Source of the DNA: an uncultured Gemmatimonadales bacterium
Lineage (GTDB): Bacteria > Gemmatimonadota > Gemmatimonadetes > Palauibacterales > Palauibacteraceae
Length of the DNA stretch: 64,000 nucleotides
Direction of reading: 5' to 3'
Assembly (NCBI GenBank): GCA_947259585.1
Contig: CAMYMV010000001.1
Span: forward strand, 103,902 to 167,901
Under the pieces are notes generated by a model. That model searched no databases, was not told where the DNA came from, and saw nothing but the letters and a program-made list of their open reading frames with translations. Numbering within the stretch: position 1 is the stretch's first letter; each line of letters starts with the position of its first letter. Positions 9,168 to 18,303 of the stretch are shown here, piece by piece. A program made the translations under genes and the position numbers.

Positions 9168-9883
9168 TCGAGCACATCCCCCGTCGCCAGCCCCGCCAGG
9201 ACCAGGAGCACGAGGAGCGAGCCGAGCACCATGATAATACCGACCACCGGGATGAGAACGATGGCGGCCGCCCTGCCCGGGGTCGTCCGGTGGGCCTCCC
9301 GCAAGCCGATTACCAGGAGAACCAGTGACCAGACCGCACCCACGGCCGGTCCGAGGATCGGAACCGCCGTGAAGACGGCAGGCCCGGCGCTGTAGCAGAA
9401 GACTCGCGCGGTGGCTCGCATGCCGCGCCGTGCCGGAGCCAAGATGAGCGCGAAGAGCTGCAGCACGAGGACTCCGACGCCGAGGCCGACCAGTGCAGCG
9501 AAGGGCTCGAAGAAGAACTGGACGAGTGGAGCCAGCGGTGCTTCCGGGCCAAATGTGGGGGGAAGGAGCGGCGCGTCGGTCGATCGCCACAGCAGCACGA
9601 AGAACGCGGAGGTGATCGATACCAGCAGGTAGTAGAGCAACGGCCTGGCCGGAGAGTCTTCCCATGCAAGTCGGCGGAAGAAGGCGGACGGCTGGAAGAG
9701 GCTGTCACGCCAGGTTCGAAGGAGGCTGGCGGGAAACGTCACGGAGGGATCTTCCCAGGCGACGCTTCCGGCCGGCACTTGACCGGAATGTGAGACCGCG
9801 GCTTCCGACAGTCGGGTGCCGCAGAGCGGGCACTCGAGCGCGCCGTGGCCGGATTCGAAGCCGCAGTGCGGGCAGATGGGCAA
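9161..9883 (-). CDS. Zinc-ribbon Yip1-family membrane protein
   Basis: 240 aa. The N-terminus is a zinc ribbon (CPHCGFESGHGALECPLC, C-x2-C-x11-C-x2-C). After a linker come about five hydrophobic segments from residue 75 to the end, with the arrangement of Yip1-domain proteins (WRDSLFQPSAFFRRL entering the first segment). Bacterial Yip1 proteins have no settled role. The stop overlaps the downstream Nudix start, so translation is likely coupled. Confidence 0.78.
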   Translation of the reverse strand: MPICPHCGFESGHGALECPLCGTRLSEAAVSHSGQVPAGSVAWEDPSVTFPASLLRTWRDSLFQPSAFFRRLAWEDSPARPLLYYLLVSITSAFFVLLWRSTDAPLLPPTFGPEAPLAPLVQFFFEPFAALVGLGVGVLVLQLFALILAPARRGMRATARVFCYSAGPAVFTAVPILGPAVGAVWSLVLLVIGLREAHRTTPGRAAAIVLIPVVGIIMVLGSLLVLLVLAGLATGDVLEW

Positions 9884-9982
9884 GTGGACCTCGCGTCGGG
9901 AGTTCCGGGCGGGGGCGAAAATGGCGTCTCGAGCGGTGCCTAGCCGGATCGGCCGGCCTGCGCCGGCAGGCTCAGAGAACCT

Positions 9983-10891
9983 TCAGCGCTCGCTCGCCAT
10001 CCAACGGTACAGGCCCCGCACGTTCAGCGCGAACCACTCCTCGTAGCCACCCCAGGACGCGTATTCGTCCAGACTGATCCGCTCGGCCGCCTCGTCTTCG
10101 CTCCACCCCGCGTCGAGCGCCCGCTGCACCGCGTCGCGCAGATCTCCGTAGTAGGCGATCTGCCGCTTCACGGCGTCGCGGTCTCCGACCGGCCCGTGTC
10201 CGAAGGCGATCCTGTCGAACTCCAGCGCATCCAGCGCCTCGAGCGCCCGGAAGAACTCACGGAACTGGTGGCTGCCGAGGTCACGATACCCAACGCGATC
10301 GTTGGCGACGAAGTCCACCGCGAAGGCGATGCGCGCATCAGGTACGAGCCCGACGATCATGCTCGCCGTGTGGCTCGGACCAAGGTAGACCAGGCGGACC
10401 TCCCGTCCTCCCGGCTTCAGGCTGAGGCGGCCGCTGAAGGTCAGATCGGGTGGCGGGACGCTCGGATTCGCCGCTTCCAGGAGGGGCTGCAGTGCGTTCT
10501 CGTGGCCGATGATCAGGGTCCGGCCGCCGAATATCGCTCTGAGCACACCCGCGCCCGAGGCATGGTCAGCGTGGTGGTGACTGTACACGATGGCGAGAAG
10601 CGGGAAGCCAGGAGCCGCGGCCCGGATCTCCTGCGCCAGGATGCGGGCCGCGTCATCGGAGATCGGATCGAACGCGACGACGCCGTCCGTCGTGACGACG
10701 AACAACGTGTTGTAGGCCCCATAGCTGAACTGGAAAACCCCATCCGCCAACTCGGTCGTGGCCCACTCCGTCTCCTGGGCCGAGGCTTCCGTCCCTGCCA
10801 AGAGGCCGCCGAGAACGCCAATCGCCAGAATCGACGCCACCGAAGCCAGCCGGCTTCGGGACCGGATCTCCTTCCACGCGACACCCATCAA
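9983..10891 (-). CDS. Exported MBL-fold metallo-hydrolase
   Basis: 302 aa. The N-terminus has a basic stretch (KEIRSRSRLAS), a hydrophobic core (ILAIGVLGGLLAG) and a probable signal-peptidase site after ASAQ, so the protein is probably periplasmic. Metal site: YSHHHADHASG (HxHxDH), PSHTASM, FAVDFVAND and FGHGPVGD. It resembles class-B beta-lactamase-like SoxH/quinoprotein-relay-type hydrolases, but the substrate is unknown. Its ATG overlaps the dnaN stop in an ATGA arrangement, which is an unusual partner for the sliding clamp gene. Confidence 0.82.
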   Translation of the reverse strand: MMGVAWKEIRSRSRLASVASILAIGVLGGLLAGTEASAQETEWATTELADGVFQFSYGAYNTLFVVTTDGVVAFDPISDDAARILAQEIRAAAPGFPLLAIVYSHHHADHASGAGVLRAIFGGRTLIIGHENALQPLLEAANPSVPPPDLTFSGRLSLKPGGREVRLVYLGPSHTASMIVGLVPDARIAFAVDFVANDRVGYRDLGSHQFREFFRALEALDALEFDRIAFGHGPVGDRDAVKRQIAYYGDLRDAVQRALDAGWSEDEAAERISLDEYASWGGYEEWFALNVRGLYRWMASER

Positions 10892-11991
10892 TCCAGAAGC
10901 CTCAGCGGCATCACGAGGCAGAGGTAGTCGGAGTCACCCTCCGCGGGCTCCAGCGTGGCCGCTCGCTCCGGAGCCTTGAAGCTCAACTTCACATCGTCGT
11001 CCGACATGTAGCGCATCACCTCTAGAAGGTAGTTCGCGTTGAAGCCGATTTCGAGCGATTCTCCGTCGTAGTCGACCGCCAGCTCGTCCTCGGCCTCGCC
11101 CAGGTCGGGCGTCTGCACGCGGAACTTCACCGCCCCAGGCTCGAACAGCAGACGCACCCGGTGGGTCTGGTCACTCGCCACGACAGCCATCCGCCGGATG
11201 GCGGACTCCAGGCCGGCACGGTTTGCCACCACCTGCTTGTCGTTGTCCTTCGGTATCACCTGATCGAAGTTCGGGTAGGGACCCTCGATCAGACGAGTGA
11301 AGACGGCCCGCCGCTCCGAGCGGAAGGCCAGGTGGTTGGCAGACCGGGCGATCTCCAGCTGCTCTTCGCCGTCGAACAGCCGTTCAACCTGCCCGAGCGC
11401 TTTCGGCGGCACGATCAGGTCCGCCTCCGGGGCACCCGCCTCGTGAAGGTCCTTGGTCATCAGAGCGAGCCGGTGTCCGTTCGTCGCCACCATCGTCGTC
11501 GACTCGGGCCGCAGCTGCCAGAGCACCCCGTTGAGGATCGGTCGACTCTCTTCGGTGGACGCCGCGAACGAGGTGTGGGAGATCAGCTCCTGGAGCGCCT
11601 CGGCCGACATCTTCCAGCTCTCCGAGAAGTCCACCTCCGGGAAGGTCGGGAACTCCCCTTCCGGGAGACCATAGAGCTTGAATTTGCTCCGGCCACACTC
11701 GATTCGTATCTGATCCTGATCGGCGGTCAGGTGGACCGGCGCGTCCTCGAGCTCCCGGGTGATCTCGGAGAATTTCTTGGCCGGGACGGTCACGGCCCCC
11801 GCGGTCTCCACCTCCGCATCGATCGTCACCTGGACGGAGATGTCCAGGTCGGTACCGCACAGCTGTACCGAGTCCCCGTCCGCCCGTAGCAGGATATTCG
11901 AGAGCACGGGTAGTGTCGTCCGCGCCGGGATCGTGGCGGAAACGGCCCCCAACCCCTTCTGCAGCTTCTCACGTGTGATCGACAGCTTCAT
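10888..11991 (-). CDS. dnaN: DNA polymerase III sliding clamp, beta subunit
   Basis: 367 aa, full length. Three clamp domains are recognisable, starting MKLSITREKLQKGLGAVS and containing VPAKKFSEITREL, RPILNGVLWQL, ATNGHRLAL and the C-terminal MPLRLLD tail. It encircles DNA and tethers Pol III and repair enzymes. It lies downstream of dnaA on the same strand, as in most bacteria. recF does not follow; the next gene is an exported MBL protein whose start overlaps the dnaN stop. Confidence 0.97.
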   Translation of the reverse strand: MKLSITREKLQKGLGAVSATIPARTTLPVLSNILLRADGDSVQLCGTDLDISVQVTIDAEVETAGAVTVPAKKFSEITRELEDAPVHLTADQDQIRIECGRSKFKLYGLPEGEFPTFPEVDFSESWKMSAEALQELISHTSFAASTEESRPILNGVLWQLRPESTTMVATNGHRLALMTKDLHEAGAPEADLIVPPKALGQVERLFDGEEQLEIARSANHLAFRSERRAVFTRLIEGPYPNFDQVIPKDNDKQVVANRAGLESAIRRMAVVASDQTHRVRLLFEPGAVKFRVQTPDLGEAEDELAVDYDGESLEIGFNANYLLEVMRYMSDDDVKLSFKAPERAATLEPAEGDSDYLCLVMPLRLLD

Positions 11992-12327
11992 TCGGAACCT
12001 CGTTGGTCCGGCGATGGAAAAGGCGGGGTAGTTAGTTCTACTCCCTACCTGTAGAAATAAATCTTAGTAGTAGTAGTAGGGCGTGTTGGAAAGTGGAAAA
12101 CGTCTCGCCGACACCCCGAGCAGACGCGAGCCGTCCGCGATGACGCGTGCGAGAGCAGTGTCGAAGGCCGGGGGAAGCCGGTGGTGAAGAGGTAGGTTGA
12201 TTCCACGCCAGCGACCCGATGGCTTTCGTCATCCACCCTGATCCGGCTTGCCTCCACGCCGTCTTCGTCACCTTTCTACAACCCGTGGGAAAACCCGGGA
12301 TGGTGACCGTGTGGACCTCTATGCAGC
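11992..12327. other. oriC: Probable chromosome replication origin (oriC), dnaA-dnaN intergenic
   Basis: This 336-nt stretch has no gene. Read in the direction of dnaA (minus strand) it contains, in order, scattered DnaA-box-like 9-mers, an overlapping pair of boxes at 12084-12100, a GC step, five CTA/TAG triplets at 12065-12079 and an AT-rich stretch at about 12030-12064 just before dnaN. That order matches the basal unwinding layout described for Bacillus subtilis. Other weak boxes with two mismatches to TTWTNCACA lie at 12229-12237 (plus) and 12284-12292 (minus). No perfect box was found here, which limits confidence. Confidence 0.65.
12065..12100 (-). other. DnaA-trio array plus DnaA-box pair (unwinding element)
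   Basis: The plus strand reads TAG five times in a row (12065-12079), then GGCG, then two overlapping reversed DnaA-box-like sites. TTTTCCACT (minus strand, 12092-12100) has one mismatch to TTWTNCACA; TTTCCAACA (12084-12092) has two. In known origins DnaA-trios (3'-GAT-5' repeats) lie directly next to a GC step and tandem boxes and guide DnaA onto single strands. The polarity here is the expected one, with the trios on the dnaN side next to AT-rich DNA. Confidence 0.65.
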
Positions 12328-13707
12328 TCAACTGGCCAGCGCTTCCTGGAGCTTGCGGACGCGCGACCGGAAAGTGGGATCGCCCGCCATCTCGGCCTCC
12401 ACCTTGTTGACCGAGTGGATGACCGTCGAGTGGTCGCGCCCGCCGAAGATCGATCCGATGTCCGTGTAAGGCAGATCGAGCGTCGTCTTGATGAGGTACA
12501 TGGCGACCTGGCGCGGCACGACCAGCGTGCGGGTCCGGCGCTTGGATTTCATGTCGTCGACCGTCACGTGCCAATGCTCGGCGGTCCGCTCGACGATCTG
12601 CTCGGGCGTGGTCCGGACACGTTCGGCGTACGGCTCGGGCTCGGTGTCCAGCGCCTCACGCGCCAGGTCCAGGTTGATCTCCCGGCGGGTGAGCGAGCTG
12701 AAGGCGAGCAGTTTGATGAGTGCCCCTTCGAGTTGGCGCACGGAGGTCTTTCTGATGCGGGCGATGTACTCGATGACCTCATCGTCCATGCTGAGGCCGT
12801 CTTCCTCGGCCTTCTTCTGCAGGATGGCGATGCGCGTCTCGAAGTCGGGCGGCTTGATGTCGGTGACGAGGCCCCACTCGAAGCGCGAGACGAGACGCTC
12901 CTGGAGTCCGGGGATCTCGGGTGGCGGTCGATCCGACGTGATGACGATCTGCTTCTGGGCGTCGTACAGCGCGTTGAAGGTGTGGAAGAACTCTTCCTGA
13001 GTGCCCTCCTTGTTTCCCAGGAAGTGCACATCATCCACAAGGAGGACGTCGATCTTGCGATAGCGCTGACGGAAGTTGGCGGTCCGCCCGCTCTGGATGG
13101 CGGCGATCATCTCGTTGGTGAACTGCTCGGATGTCGTGTAGACCACCCTGCGCTCGGCGAAGCGATCGAGGATCGCGTGCCCGATCGCGTGCATCAGGTG
13201 CGTCTTGCCGAGCCCGGTATCGCCGTGGATGAACAGCGGGTTGTACGCCGCGGCGGGGGCGTCGGCGACCCGGCGGCAGGCGGCGGTGGCGAGCTGATTA
13301 TGTCCGCCGATCACGAATCGATCGAATCGATACCGGTCGTTCAGGCCGATCGCGGCGGGATCGGTCGGTAGCGGCTCGACCTCGTGACCGACGTCGTCCG
13401 CCACCTCCTGGCCCAGGGGCTTTCCGCCGAGCTCCGGAAACTCCAGGCGCTCGTCCTGTCCATGGTGTTCGAAGCGGACCTGCAGCGGCCTCCCCAGCTC
13501 CCGCTCGGCCAACTCCCGAAGCAGTCCGCCGTACTTATCCTCGATCCATTCCACCGCGAACTTGGTCGGCGCGCCCACGACGAGGGTCTCGTCCGTGAGG
13601 GCGATCGCTTCCGTGGAGGCGAGCCAGGTCGCGAACGTTTGCTCGGGCAGCACCTCCTGGGAGGCTTGAGCGATGCGGGACCAGACCTGGGTGGCGGTTA
13701 GTTCCAT
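12328..13707 (-). CDS. dnaA: Chromosomal replication initiator protein DnaA
   Basis: 459 aa from MELTATQVWSRIAQ, chosen because the open frame upstream is not conserved. Domain I covers about residues 1-85. The AAA+ core has Walker A GDTGLGKTHLMHAIG and Walker B DVLLVDDVHFLGNKEGTQEEFF. The domain IV DNA-binding signature is GGRDHSTVIHSVNKVE. It initiates replication by binding DnaA boxes and unwinding oriC, which probably lies just downstream between dnaA and dnaN. Confidence 0.98.
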   Translation of the reverse strand: MELTATQVWSRIAQASQEVLPEQTFATWLASTEAIALTDETLVVGAPTKFAVEWIEDKYGGLLRELAERELGRPLQVRFEHHGQDERLEFPELGGKPLGQEVADDVGHEVEPLPTDPAAIGLNDRYRFDRFVIGGHNQLATAACRRVADAPAAAYNPLFIHGDTGLGKTHLMHAIGHAILDRFAERRVVYTTSEQFTNEMIAAIQSGRTANFRQRYRKIDVLLVDDVHFLGNKEGTQEEFFHTFNALYDAQKQIVITSDRPPPEIPGLQERLVSRFEWGLVTDIKPPDFETRIAILQKKAEEDGLSMDDEVIEYIARIRKTSVRQLEGALIKLLAFSSLTRREINLDLAREALDTEPEPYAERVRTTPEQIVERTAEHWHVTVDDMKSKRRTRTLVVPRQVAMYLIKTTLDLPYTDIGSIFGGRDHSTVIHSVNKVEAEMAGDPTFRSRVRKLQEALAS

Positions 13708-13780
13708 CCGATGTCGTTTGCTACCTACCGGGAAGGCTCGGGGCCGGTCGATGGTTCCGGGCCGACACCCGGGGGGCGTC

Positions 13781-13810
13781 AACCTAGACGGACCCTTCGC
13801 GAGTTGTCAA
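13781..13810 (-). promoter_or_regulatory. Candidate dnaA promoter
   Basis: On the minus strand, TTGACA (13805-13810) is followed after 18 nt by TAGGTT (13781-13786), a full -35 with a weak -10. It lies about 75 nt upstream of the dnaA start in the 302-nt divergent region between dnaA and rpmH. That region otherwise contains the rpmH promoter and no gene. The weak -10 makes this only a candidate. Confidence 0.35.
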
Positions 13811-13847
13811 CGGCCATTCCGTCAATCGCCCCGCGGCGCCGGATTGT

Positions 13848-13876
13848 TTGACAGTTCAGGGGGGCGAATCTACACT
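13848..13876 (+). promoter_or_regulatory. rpmH promoter, sigma70-type
   Basis: TTGACA at 13848-13853, a 17-nt spacer and TACACT at 13871-13876: a near-consensus housekeeping promoter. It leaves a leader of about 125 nt before rpmH and presumably drives rpmH-rnpA-yidD-yidC. Confidence 0.7.
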
Positions 13877-14009
13877 TCTGGGCTCTCTCTCGGCGTGGAA
13901 CACCCCCGCGAAACACGGTTATACGGGGCCGCCACCTGCCGGACAGGCCGCGCGTGCGACGGTGCAAGCGCCGTCCCGAGCTTTTACCCAGCCACCAATT
14001 CCGAGCGAC

Positions 14010-14180
14010 ATGCAACCGACGTATAGGAAGCCCAGCAACAGGAAACGGCGGAAGGACCACGGCTTCCGGGCCCGAATGAAGACGAAGGCCGGCCGACGCG
14101 TCCTCGCCCGCCGCAGGAAGAAGGGCCGAGAGCGCCTAACCGTGAGCGACGAATTCCGCCGCAAGCGGCGAAGTCGCTGA
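14010..14180 (+). CDS. rpmH: 50S ribosomal protein L34
   Basis: 56 aa, slightly longer than the usual 44-50 because of an added C-terminal tail. Signature: [19 protein letters not shown], then [19 protein letters not shown]. The ATG was chosen because the protein starts directly at the conserved N-terminus, though the frame is open upstream. First gene of the conserved rpmH-rnpA-yidD-yidC cluster. Confidence 0.96.
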   Translation: MQPTYRKPSNRKRRKDHGFRARMKTKAGRRVLARRRKKGRERLTVSDEFRRKRRSR

Positions 14181-14220
14181 CGCCCGCCCGTCCCCGGCGC
14201 AATCTCCCGCGCCGTCTCAC

Positions 14221-14580
14221 ATGAAGGACGAGAGATTTCCGCGCACGGCGCGAATCGGCAGCGGCCGAGAGATCCGGGAGCTCCTGCGAAGGGGCCGTCG
14301 CTGTCGGCTCGGACCCGTCGATCTGTTCGTGGGCCCGGCGGAAGAGGATCGGCCGCGCGTGGGCGTGATCGTGCCCCGGTACGGCCACAGCGCCGTGGAG
14401 CGAAACCGGCTGCTCAGACGGGTCAGGGAGATCGCCCGCCGCGAATGGCTTCCCGTGGCATGGGGGTGGGAGCGCCAGCTCGACGTGCTGATACGGGCGC
14501 GAAGCGAGGCGTACGACCGCTCCTTCGACGAGCTCCGGGAGATCGTTCTCGAGAGCGTGGAGCGCCCATGCGGCGTCTGA
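14221..14580 (+). CDS. rnpA: Ribonuclease P protein component
   Basis: 119 aa. Protein subunit of RNase P, which trims tRNA 5' ends. The hallmark RNR motif is present as [16 protein letters not shown] (residues about 59-74), and [14 protein letters not shown] forms the central strand. It lies between rpmH and yidD as in most bacteria and overlaps yidD by 13 nt. Confidence 0.93.
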   Translation: MKDERFPRTARIGSGREIRELLRRGRRCRLGPVDLFVGPAEEDRPRVGVIVPRYGHSAVERNRLLRRVREIARREWLPVAWGWERQLDVLIRARSEAYDRSFDELREIVLESVERPCGV

Positions 14581-14849
14581 TCGTGGCTCTCATTCGGGCC
14601 TATCAGGTAGCGCTCTCGCCCCTGCTGCCCGGTGCCTGCCGGTTCACTCCGACGTGCTCCCAGTATGCGCTCGAGGCGGTCACGGATCACGGGCCCCTGA
14701 GGGGAAGCTGGCTGGCGACGAGACGCCTGTTGCGCTGTCATCCCTTCGGCGGCTACGGATACGACCCCGTTCCGCCCAGCGAAGAGCTGCCAGGTAGCAG
14801 CGGTCCGGATGTCGTCGAGGGGCTTGTCGAGCCGGGGGTTGGGGACTGA
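14568..14849 (+). CDS. yidD: Membrane protein insertion efficiency factor YidD
   Basis: 93 aa. The family signature is [35 protein letters not shown] and [17 protein letters not shown], with conserved cysteines. It assists YidC-dependent insertion at the inner membrane face. The ATG at 14568 lies inside rnpA; the stop shares one base with the yidC start, so the three genes are tightly coupled. Confidence 0.94.
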   Translation: MRRLIVALIRAYQVALSPLLPGACRFTPTCSQYALEAVTDHGPLRGSWLATRRLLRCHPFGGYGYDPVPPSEELPGSSGPDVVEGLVEPGVGD

Positions 14850-16750
14850 TGGAGCGACGGCTGCTGATCGCCATCGGCCTCATGCTCGGTGTGATCGCGC
14901 TTACCAACCTGATCTTCCCGCCCGTACGCACCGAGCCTCCACCGGGAGCGGCGGACACGGTCGCTGTCGCCACGGATACGGCACGGTCCGACGGCCTCGA
15001 ACCGCTGGAGGGGGCACGGCAGGAACAGGAAGGGGCGCCGGAGGACGTGCCGACCGAGCCGGCGGAGGACCGCCTACTGGATCCCGGGCGGGACGTGGCC
15101 GCCGACACCATCCAGGTGGTCTCGCCGCTCTACCGTCTGCGGTTCGTGACACGGGGTGCGGCCCTGGTCTCGGCGCAGCTGACGAGCTACGGGTCATACG
15201 CTCCGGATGATCCCGAGTCCGTTCCGGTCGAGCTCGTGCGCTCCAGCGACCGGCTCCTGGGGTTCCGGGTGGCGGTGGGGCCGGACACGGTCGACCTGTC
15301 GGAGCGGCCGTTCGAGGCGAGCGCCAGCGGGATAACGGTGTCGGAGGGTTCGCCGAGAGACTCTCTCACCTTCCACTACGTGCTCGGATCGACCGATCGG
15401 GGGCCGCTCGGCTTCAGGGTCACGTACCACTTCGACGCCACCCGCTACCTGATCAACGTTCGCGGAGAGTTCGAGGGCGTGGGCGATCGTGGCTACACGA
15501 TAGCCACGTCGCTGGGCGAGGGCCTTCGGACCAACGAAGCGTCCCCCAAGGAGGATTTCGGCCAACTCGCCTTGACCACGAGGGGACGAAGCGGCATTCA
15601 GAGCCTCAAGCTCTCCTCCGTGGATGATGGAGAGAGGGAGGCGGCCGAGGGTGGTCCCTTCGACTGGGTGGCGGTCAAGAACAAGTACTTCCTGACCGCC
15701 TACCTGGTAGCTGAGGGAAGCCCGGGCTTCGGAGGCGTGCTCCTGGATGGCCTGCCCGACGAGAACGCGGCCCGGATCACCACCACGCTTCCCGTGCCCG
15801 CGGGATCGCCCGAGTTCGCGTTCGATGCCTACATGGGACCCCAGGACTACACGCGACTGCGGGAAATCGGCAACGACCTGCACAACGTGAACCCCGTGGG
15901 CTGGCGGTGGCTGCAGCCGGTGATCCGGCCCCTGGTCGCGATCGTCATGGTGATCCTCACCTGGATGCACGAGGCCCTCGGGCTGGCGTGGGGTTGGGTG
16001 CTCATCCTCTTCGGCGTCCTGATGCGGATCGTCCTCTTCCCGCTGTACCAGAAGTCGATGCGCGCACAGATGGCGCAGATGAGGGTGCAGCCGCTGATGA
16101 AGGACATTCGGGAGAAGTACAAGGACGAGCCGCAGCGCATGCAGCAGGAGATGATGCGGCTCTACAAGGAGCACAACATCAACCCGCTGGCGGGCTGCCT
16201 GCCCATGATGCTCCCCTTCCCGGTCCTGATCACCCTCTTCTTCGTCTTCCGAAATACGATCGTGTTCCGCGGGGTGCCGTTTCTCTGGCTCCCCGACCTC
16301 TCCCTCAAGGACCCGTTCTACATCGTGCCTCTGCTCATGGGTGGCTCGATGTTCCTGCTGACGTGGATCGGCCAGAGGGGAATGGAGCAGACGGCGCAGA
16401 CCAGGATGATGGGCTGGGGGATGCCGATCATGTTCACCTTCCTGTTCGCCAACTTTCCGTCAGGGCTGAATCTGTACTACGCGACGAGCAACTTCGCCTC
16501 GCTCCCGCAACAGCTCTACATAGCTCGCGAGCGACAAAAGGCGAAGAGTGCGGGGCCCGCCGCGGATGAGGGCGGGACGGCTGTGGTAGAGAGCGAGCCC
16601 AAAGGATCGGAGGGCGCCCATAGACCTGGCGGCGGAAAGCCGAAGGCGGGGGCGCGAAAGACCGGGAAGAAGAGCGGTGCGGGAGGTCAAAGGAGCGGTG
16701 CGGGAAAGAAGCGGGGCTCCTCGAAAAAGAAGACCTCCCGTAGGCGATAG
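14849..16750 (+). CDS. yidC: Membrane protein insertase YidC
   Basis: 633 aa. An N-terminal anchor (LLIAIGLMLGVIALTNLIF) is followed by a long acidic linker and a large periplasmic beta domain (about 90-340), typical of Gram-negative YidC. The Oxa1-type core then has five transmembrane segments starting near LVAIVMVILTWMHEALG, with the cytosolic hairpin MRAQMAQMRVQPLMKDIREK and PLAGCLPMMLPFPVLI. The last 80 residues form a Lys/Gly/Ser-rich basic tail that may bind ribosomes. jag/khg, often next in this cluster, is absent. Confidence 0.96.
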   Translation: MERRLLIAIGLMLGVIALTNLIFPPVRTEPPPGAADTVAVATDTARSDGLEPLEGARQEQEGAPEDVPTEPAEDRLLDPGRDVAADTIQVVSPLYRLRFVTRGAALVSAQLTSYGSYAPDDPESVPVELVRSSDRLLGFRVAVGPDTVDLSERPFEASASGITVSEGSPRDSLTFHYVLGSTDRGPLGFRVTYHFDATRYLINVRGEFEGVGDRGYTIATSLGEGLRTNEASPKEDFGQLALTTRGRSGIQSLKLSSVDDGEREAAEGGPFDWVAVKNKYFLTAYLVAEGSPGFGGVLLDGLPDENAARITTTLPVPAGSPEFAFDAYMGPQDYTRLREIGNDLHNVNPVGWRWLQPVIRPLVAIVMVILTWMHEALGLAWGWVLILFGVLMRIVLFPLYQKSMRAQMAQMRVQPLMKDIREKYKDEPQRMQQEMMRLYKEHNINPLAGCLPMMLPFPVLITLFFVFRNTIVFRGVPFLWLPDLSLKDPFYIVPLLMGGSMFLLTWIGQRGMEQTAQTRMMGWGMPIMFTFLFANFPSGLNLYYATSNFASLPQQLYIARERQKAKSAGPAADEGGTAVVESEPKGSEGAHRPGGGKPKAGARKTGKKSGAGGQRSGAGKKRGSSKKKTSRRR

Positions 16751-16780
16751 CCCGCGGGAGGCCCGGTCCGGCGAAGGAGA

Positions 16781-18175
16781 ATGAAGGGACGAGACCGGGC
16801 TTTTCCAGCCGACACTATCGCCGCCATCTCGACGGCCCCCGGGCGGGCGGGGATCTCGGTCGTGCGCGTCAGCGGACCGGACGCCGTCGCAGTGGCCGAG
16901 AGACTGGGCGTTGCCGAGCTTGCCGCGCGCCGGGCCACACTCGCTCCCGTTCACCATCCCGAAGACGGCCGGATGATCGACCGAGCCGTCCTCACGCTTC
17001 ATCTCGCGCCATCATCCTACACAGGCGAGGACCTCCTGGAGATCAGCGGGCACGGAGGCTTCCTGGTGCCGCAGTTGATTCTGGACGCCGCCTGCGCGGC
17101 AGGTGCCCGTCTTGCGGGGCCAGGCGAGTTCACGAAGCGCGCGTTCCTGAACGGCAGAATGGACCTCGTTCAGGCCGAGGCGACGCTGGACCTCATCGAT
17201 GCCCGCTCCGAGGCGGCGCACAAATCGGCTCTCTTCCAGCTGGAACGTGGGCTCTCACGTCGGATCGAAGAGTTGCGGGACGGGGTGATCGGCCTGCTGG
17301 CGCTGCTCGCCTACGAGATCGATTTCCCGGAGGAGGACGACGGCCCCGTGCCGGAGTCACGGATCAATGAAGCGGCGGATTCCCTGACATGTGGTCTGCG
17401 CGAGCTCCTGTTGCACGCGCCGGAGGGCGAGATGGTGAGGGACGGAGCGCTTACCGTGATCGCAGGCCGTCCGAACGCTGGTAAGTCCAGTTTATTCAAC
17501 GCGTTACTTGGTGAAGAACGAGCGATCGTGACGGAAACTCCGGGAACGACGAGGGATGCGATCGAGGCCATGCTCAGCGTCCAGGGCTATCCGTTTCGTC
17601 TCGTGGACACGGCCGGGATAAGAAGCCGACCGGGAAGGGTGGAGGGTCTCGGTATCGAGGTGGCCGAGAGCTATCTGCAGAAGGCCGACATCGTCTTGTT
17701 CTGTGCGGAGGCGGGCCGCCCCCTGGGCGCGGAGGAGCTGGAGTTCCTCGAAAAGTGGTCGCGTGGGGGGATGCGGGGTGGGCCGGACGGCCAGGGACCC
17801 GTCGTGCTCACGGTTCGGACGAAGGCGAAGATATCGCCGGCATTGGACTCGGGAGGCACGGAGGAGCTGGAGACCTCGGCCGTCGAGGGCCTCGGGCTCG
17901 AGGCGTTGCGAGGCCGAATGCTGGACGCCGCCTATGCAGGTCTCCGCGACTCCGGCGAGATGCCGCTGGTGACTCGTCGGCGTCAGTCAAGGGCTCTGGA
18001 TAAGGCGCTGACGGATGTGAAAGCCTTTGTAACTACGCGAGATAGAGGACATCCGCCGGAGATTGCCGAAACCCATCTGCAGGACGCTCGGCATGCCCTG
18101 GAGGAGCTCCTGGGCGTAGTCGACACGGAGGAGATCCTGGACGCACTCTTCTCGGGGTTCTGCGTCGGAAAGTGA
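16781..18175 (+). CDS. mnmE: tRNA modification GTPase MnmE
   Basis: 464 aa. With MnmG it builds the cmnm5U34 modification in tRNA wobble positions. The N-terminal folate-binding domain has [15 protein letters not shown]. The inserted G domain has the P-loop [20 protein letters not shown]3 as DTAGIR and [10 protein letters not shown]. The protein ends in the essential FCVGK (C-x-G-K). A ribosome binding site (AAGGAGA) precedes ATG 16781. Confidence 0.96.
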   Translation: MKGRDRAFPADTIAAISTAPGRAGISVVRVSGPDAVAVAERLGVAELAARRATLAPVHHPEDGRMIDRAVLTLHLAPSSYTGEDLLEISGHGGFLVPQLILDAACAAGARLAGPGEFTKRAFLNGRMDLVQAEATLDLIDARSEAAHKSALFQLERGLSRRIEELRDGVIGLLALLAYEIDFPEEDDGPVPESRINEAADSLTCGLRELLLHAPEGEMVRDGALTVIAGRPNAGKSSLFNALLGEERAIVTETPGTTRDAIEAMLSVQGYPFRLVDTAGIRSRPGRVEGLGIEVAESYLQKADIVLFCAEAGRPLGAEELEFLEKWSRGGMRGGPDGQGPVVLTVRTKAKISPALDSGGTEELETSAVEGLGLEALRGRMLDAAYAGLRDSGEMPLVTRRRQSRALDKALTDVKAFVTTRDRGHPPEIAETHLQDARHALEELLGVVDTEEILDALFSGFCVGK

Positions 18176-18303
18176 GTCGGCGGGTTGCCGGTCCGACATG
18201 GAACGACTCTTAAAGCTGGAATCCCCGCCTGACAGAACCGCTTTACCTTGTTACTAAGCGCTGTGAGTCCTGGAGGACCTGCGTCCCGACAGGGTCCGCC
18301 TGG

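Noticed and set aside
9950..9975. GC-rich inverted repeat (GCCGGC-CTGC-GCCGGC) after the exported MBL gene as a terminator
   Set aside because: Short stem and no T tract on either strand.
12065..12079. TAG x5 as a random microsatellite
   Set aside because: Considered, but its exact place next to a GC step, DnaA-box-like sites and an AT-rich stretch between dnaA and dnaN makes a DnaA-trio array more likely.
12038..12574. Minus-strand open frame spanning the end of dnaA and the origin region
   Set aside because: It reads dnaA in another frame and then noncoding origin sequence; no conserved motif.
13708..14009. Origin of replication upstream of dnaA
   Set aside because: I found no DnaA-box matches, trios or AT-rich stretch there; the features seen are promoters.
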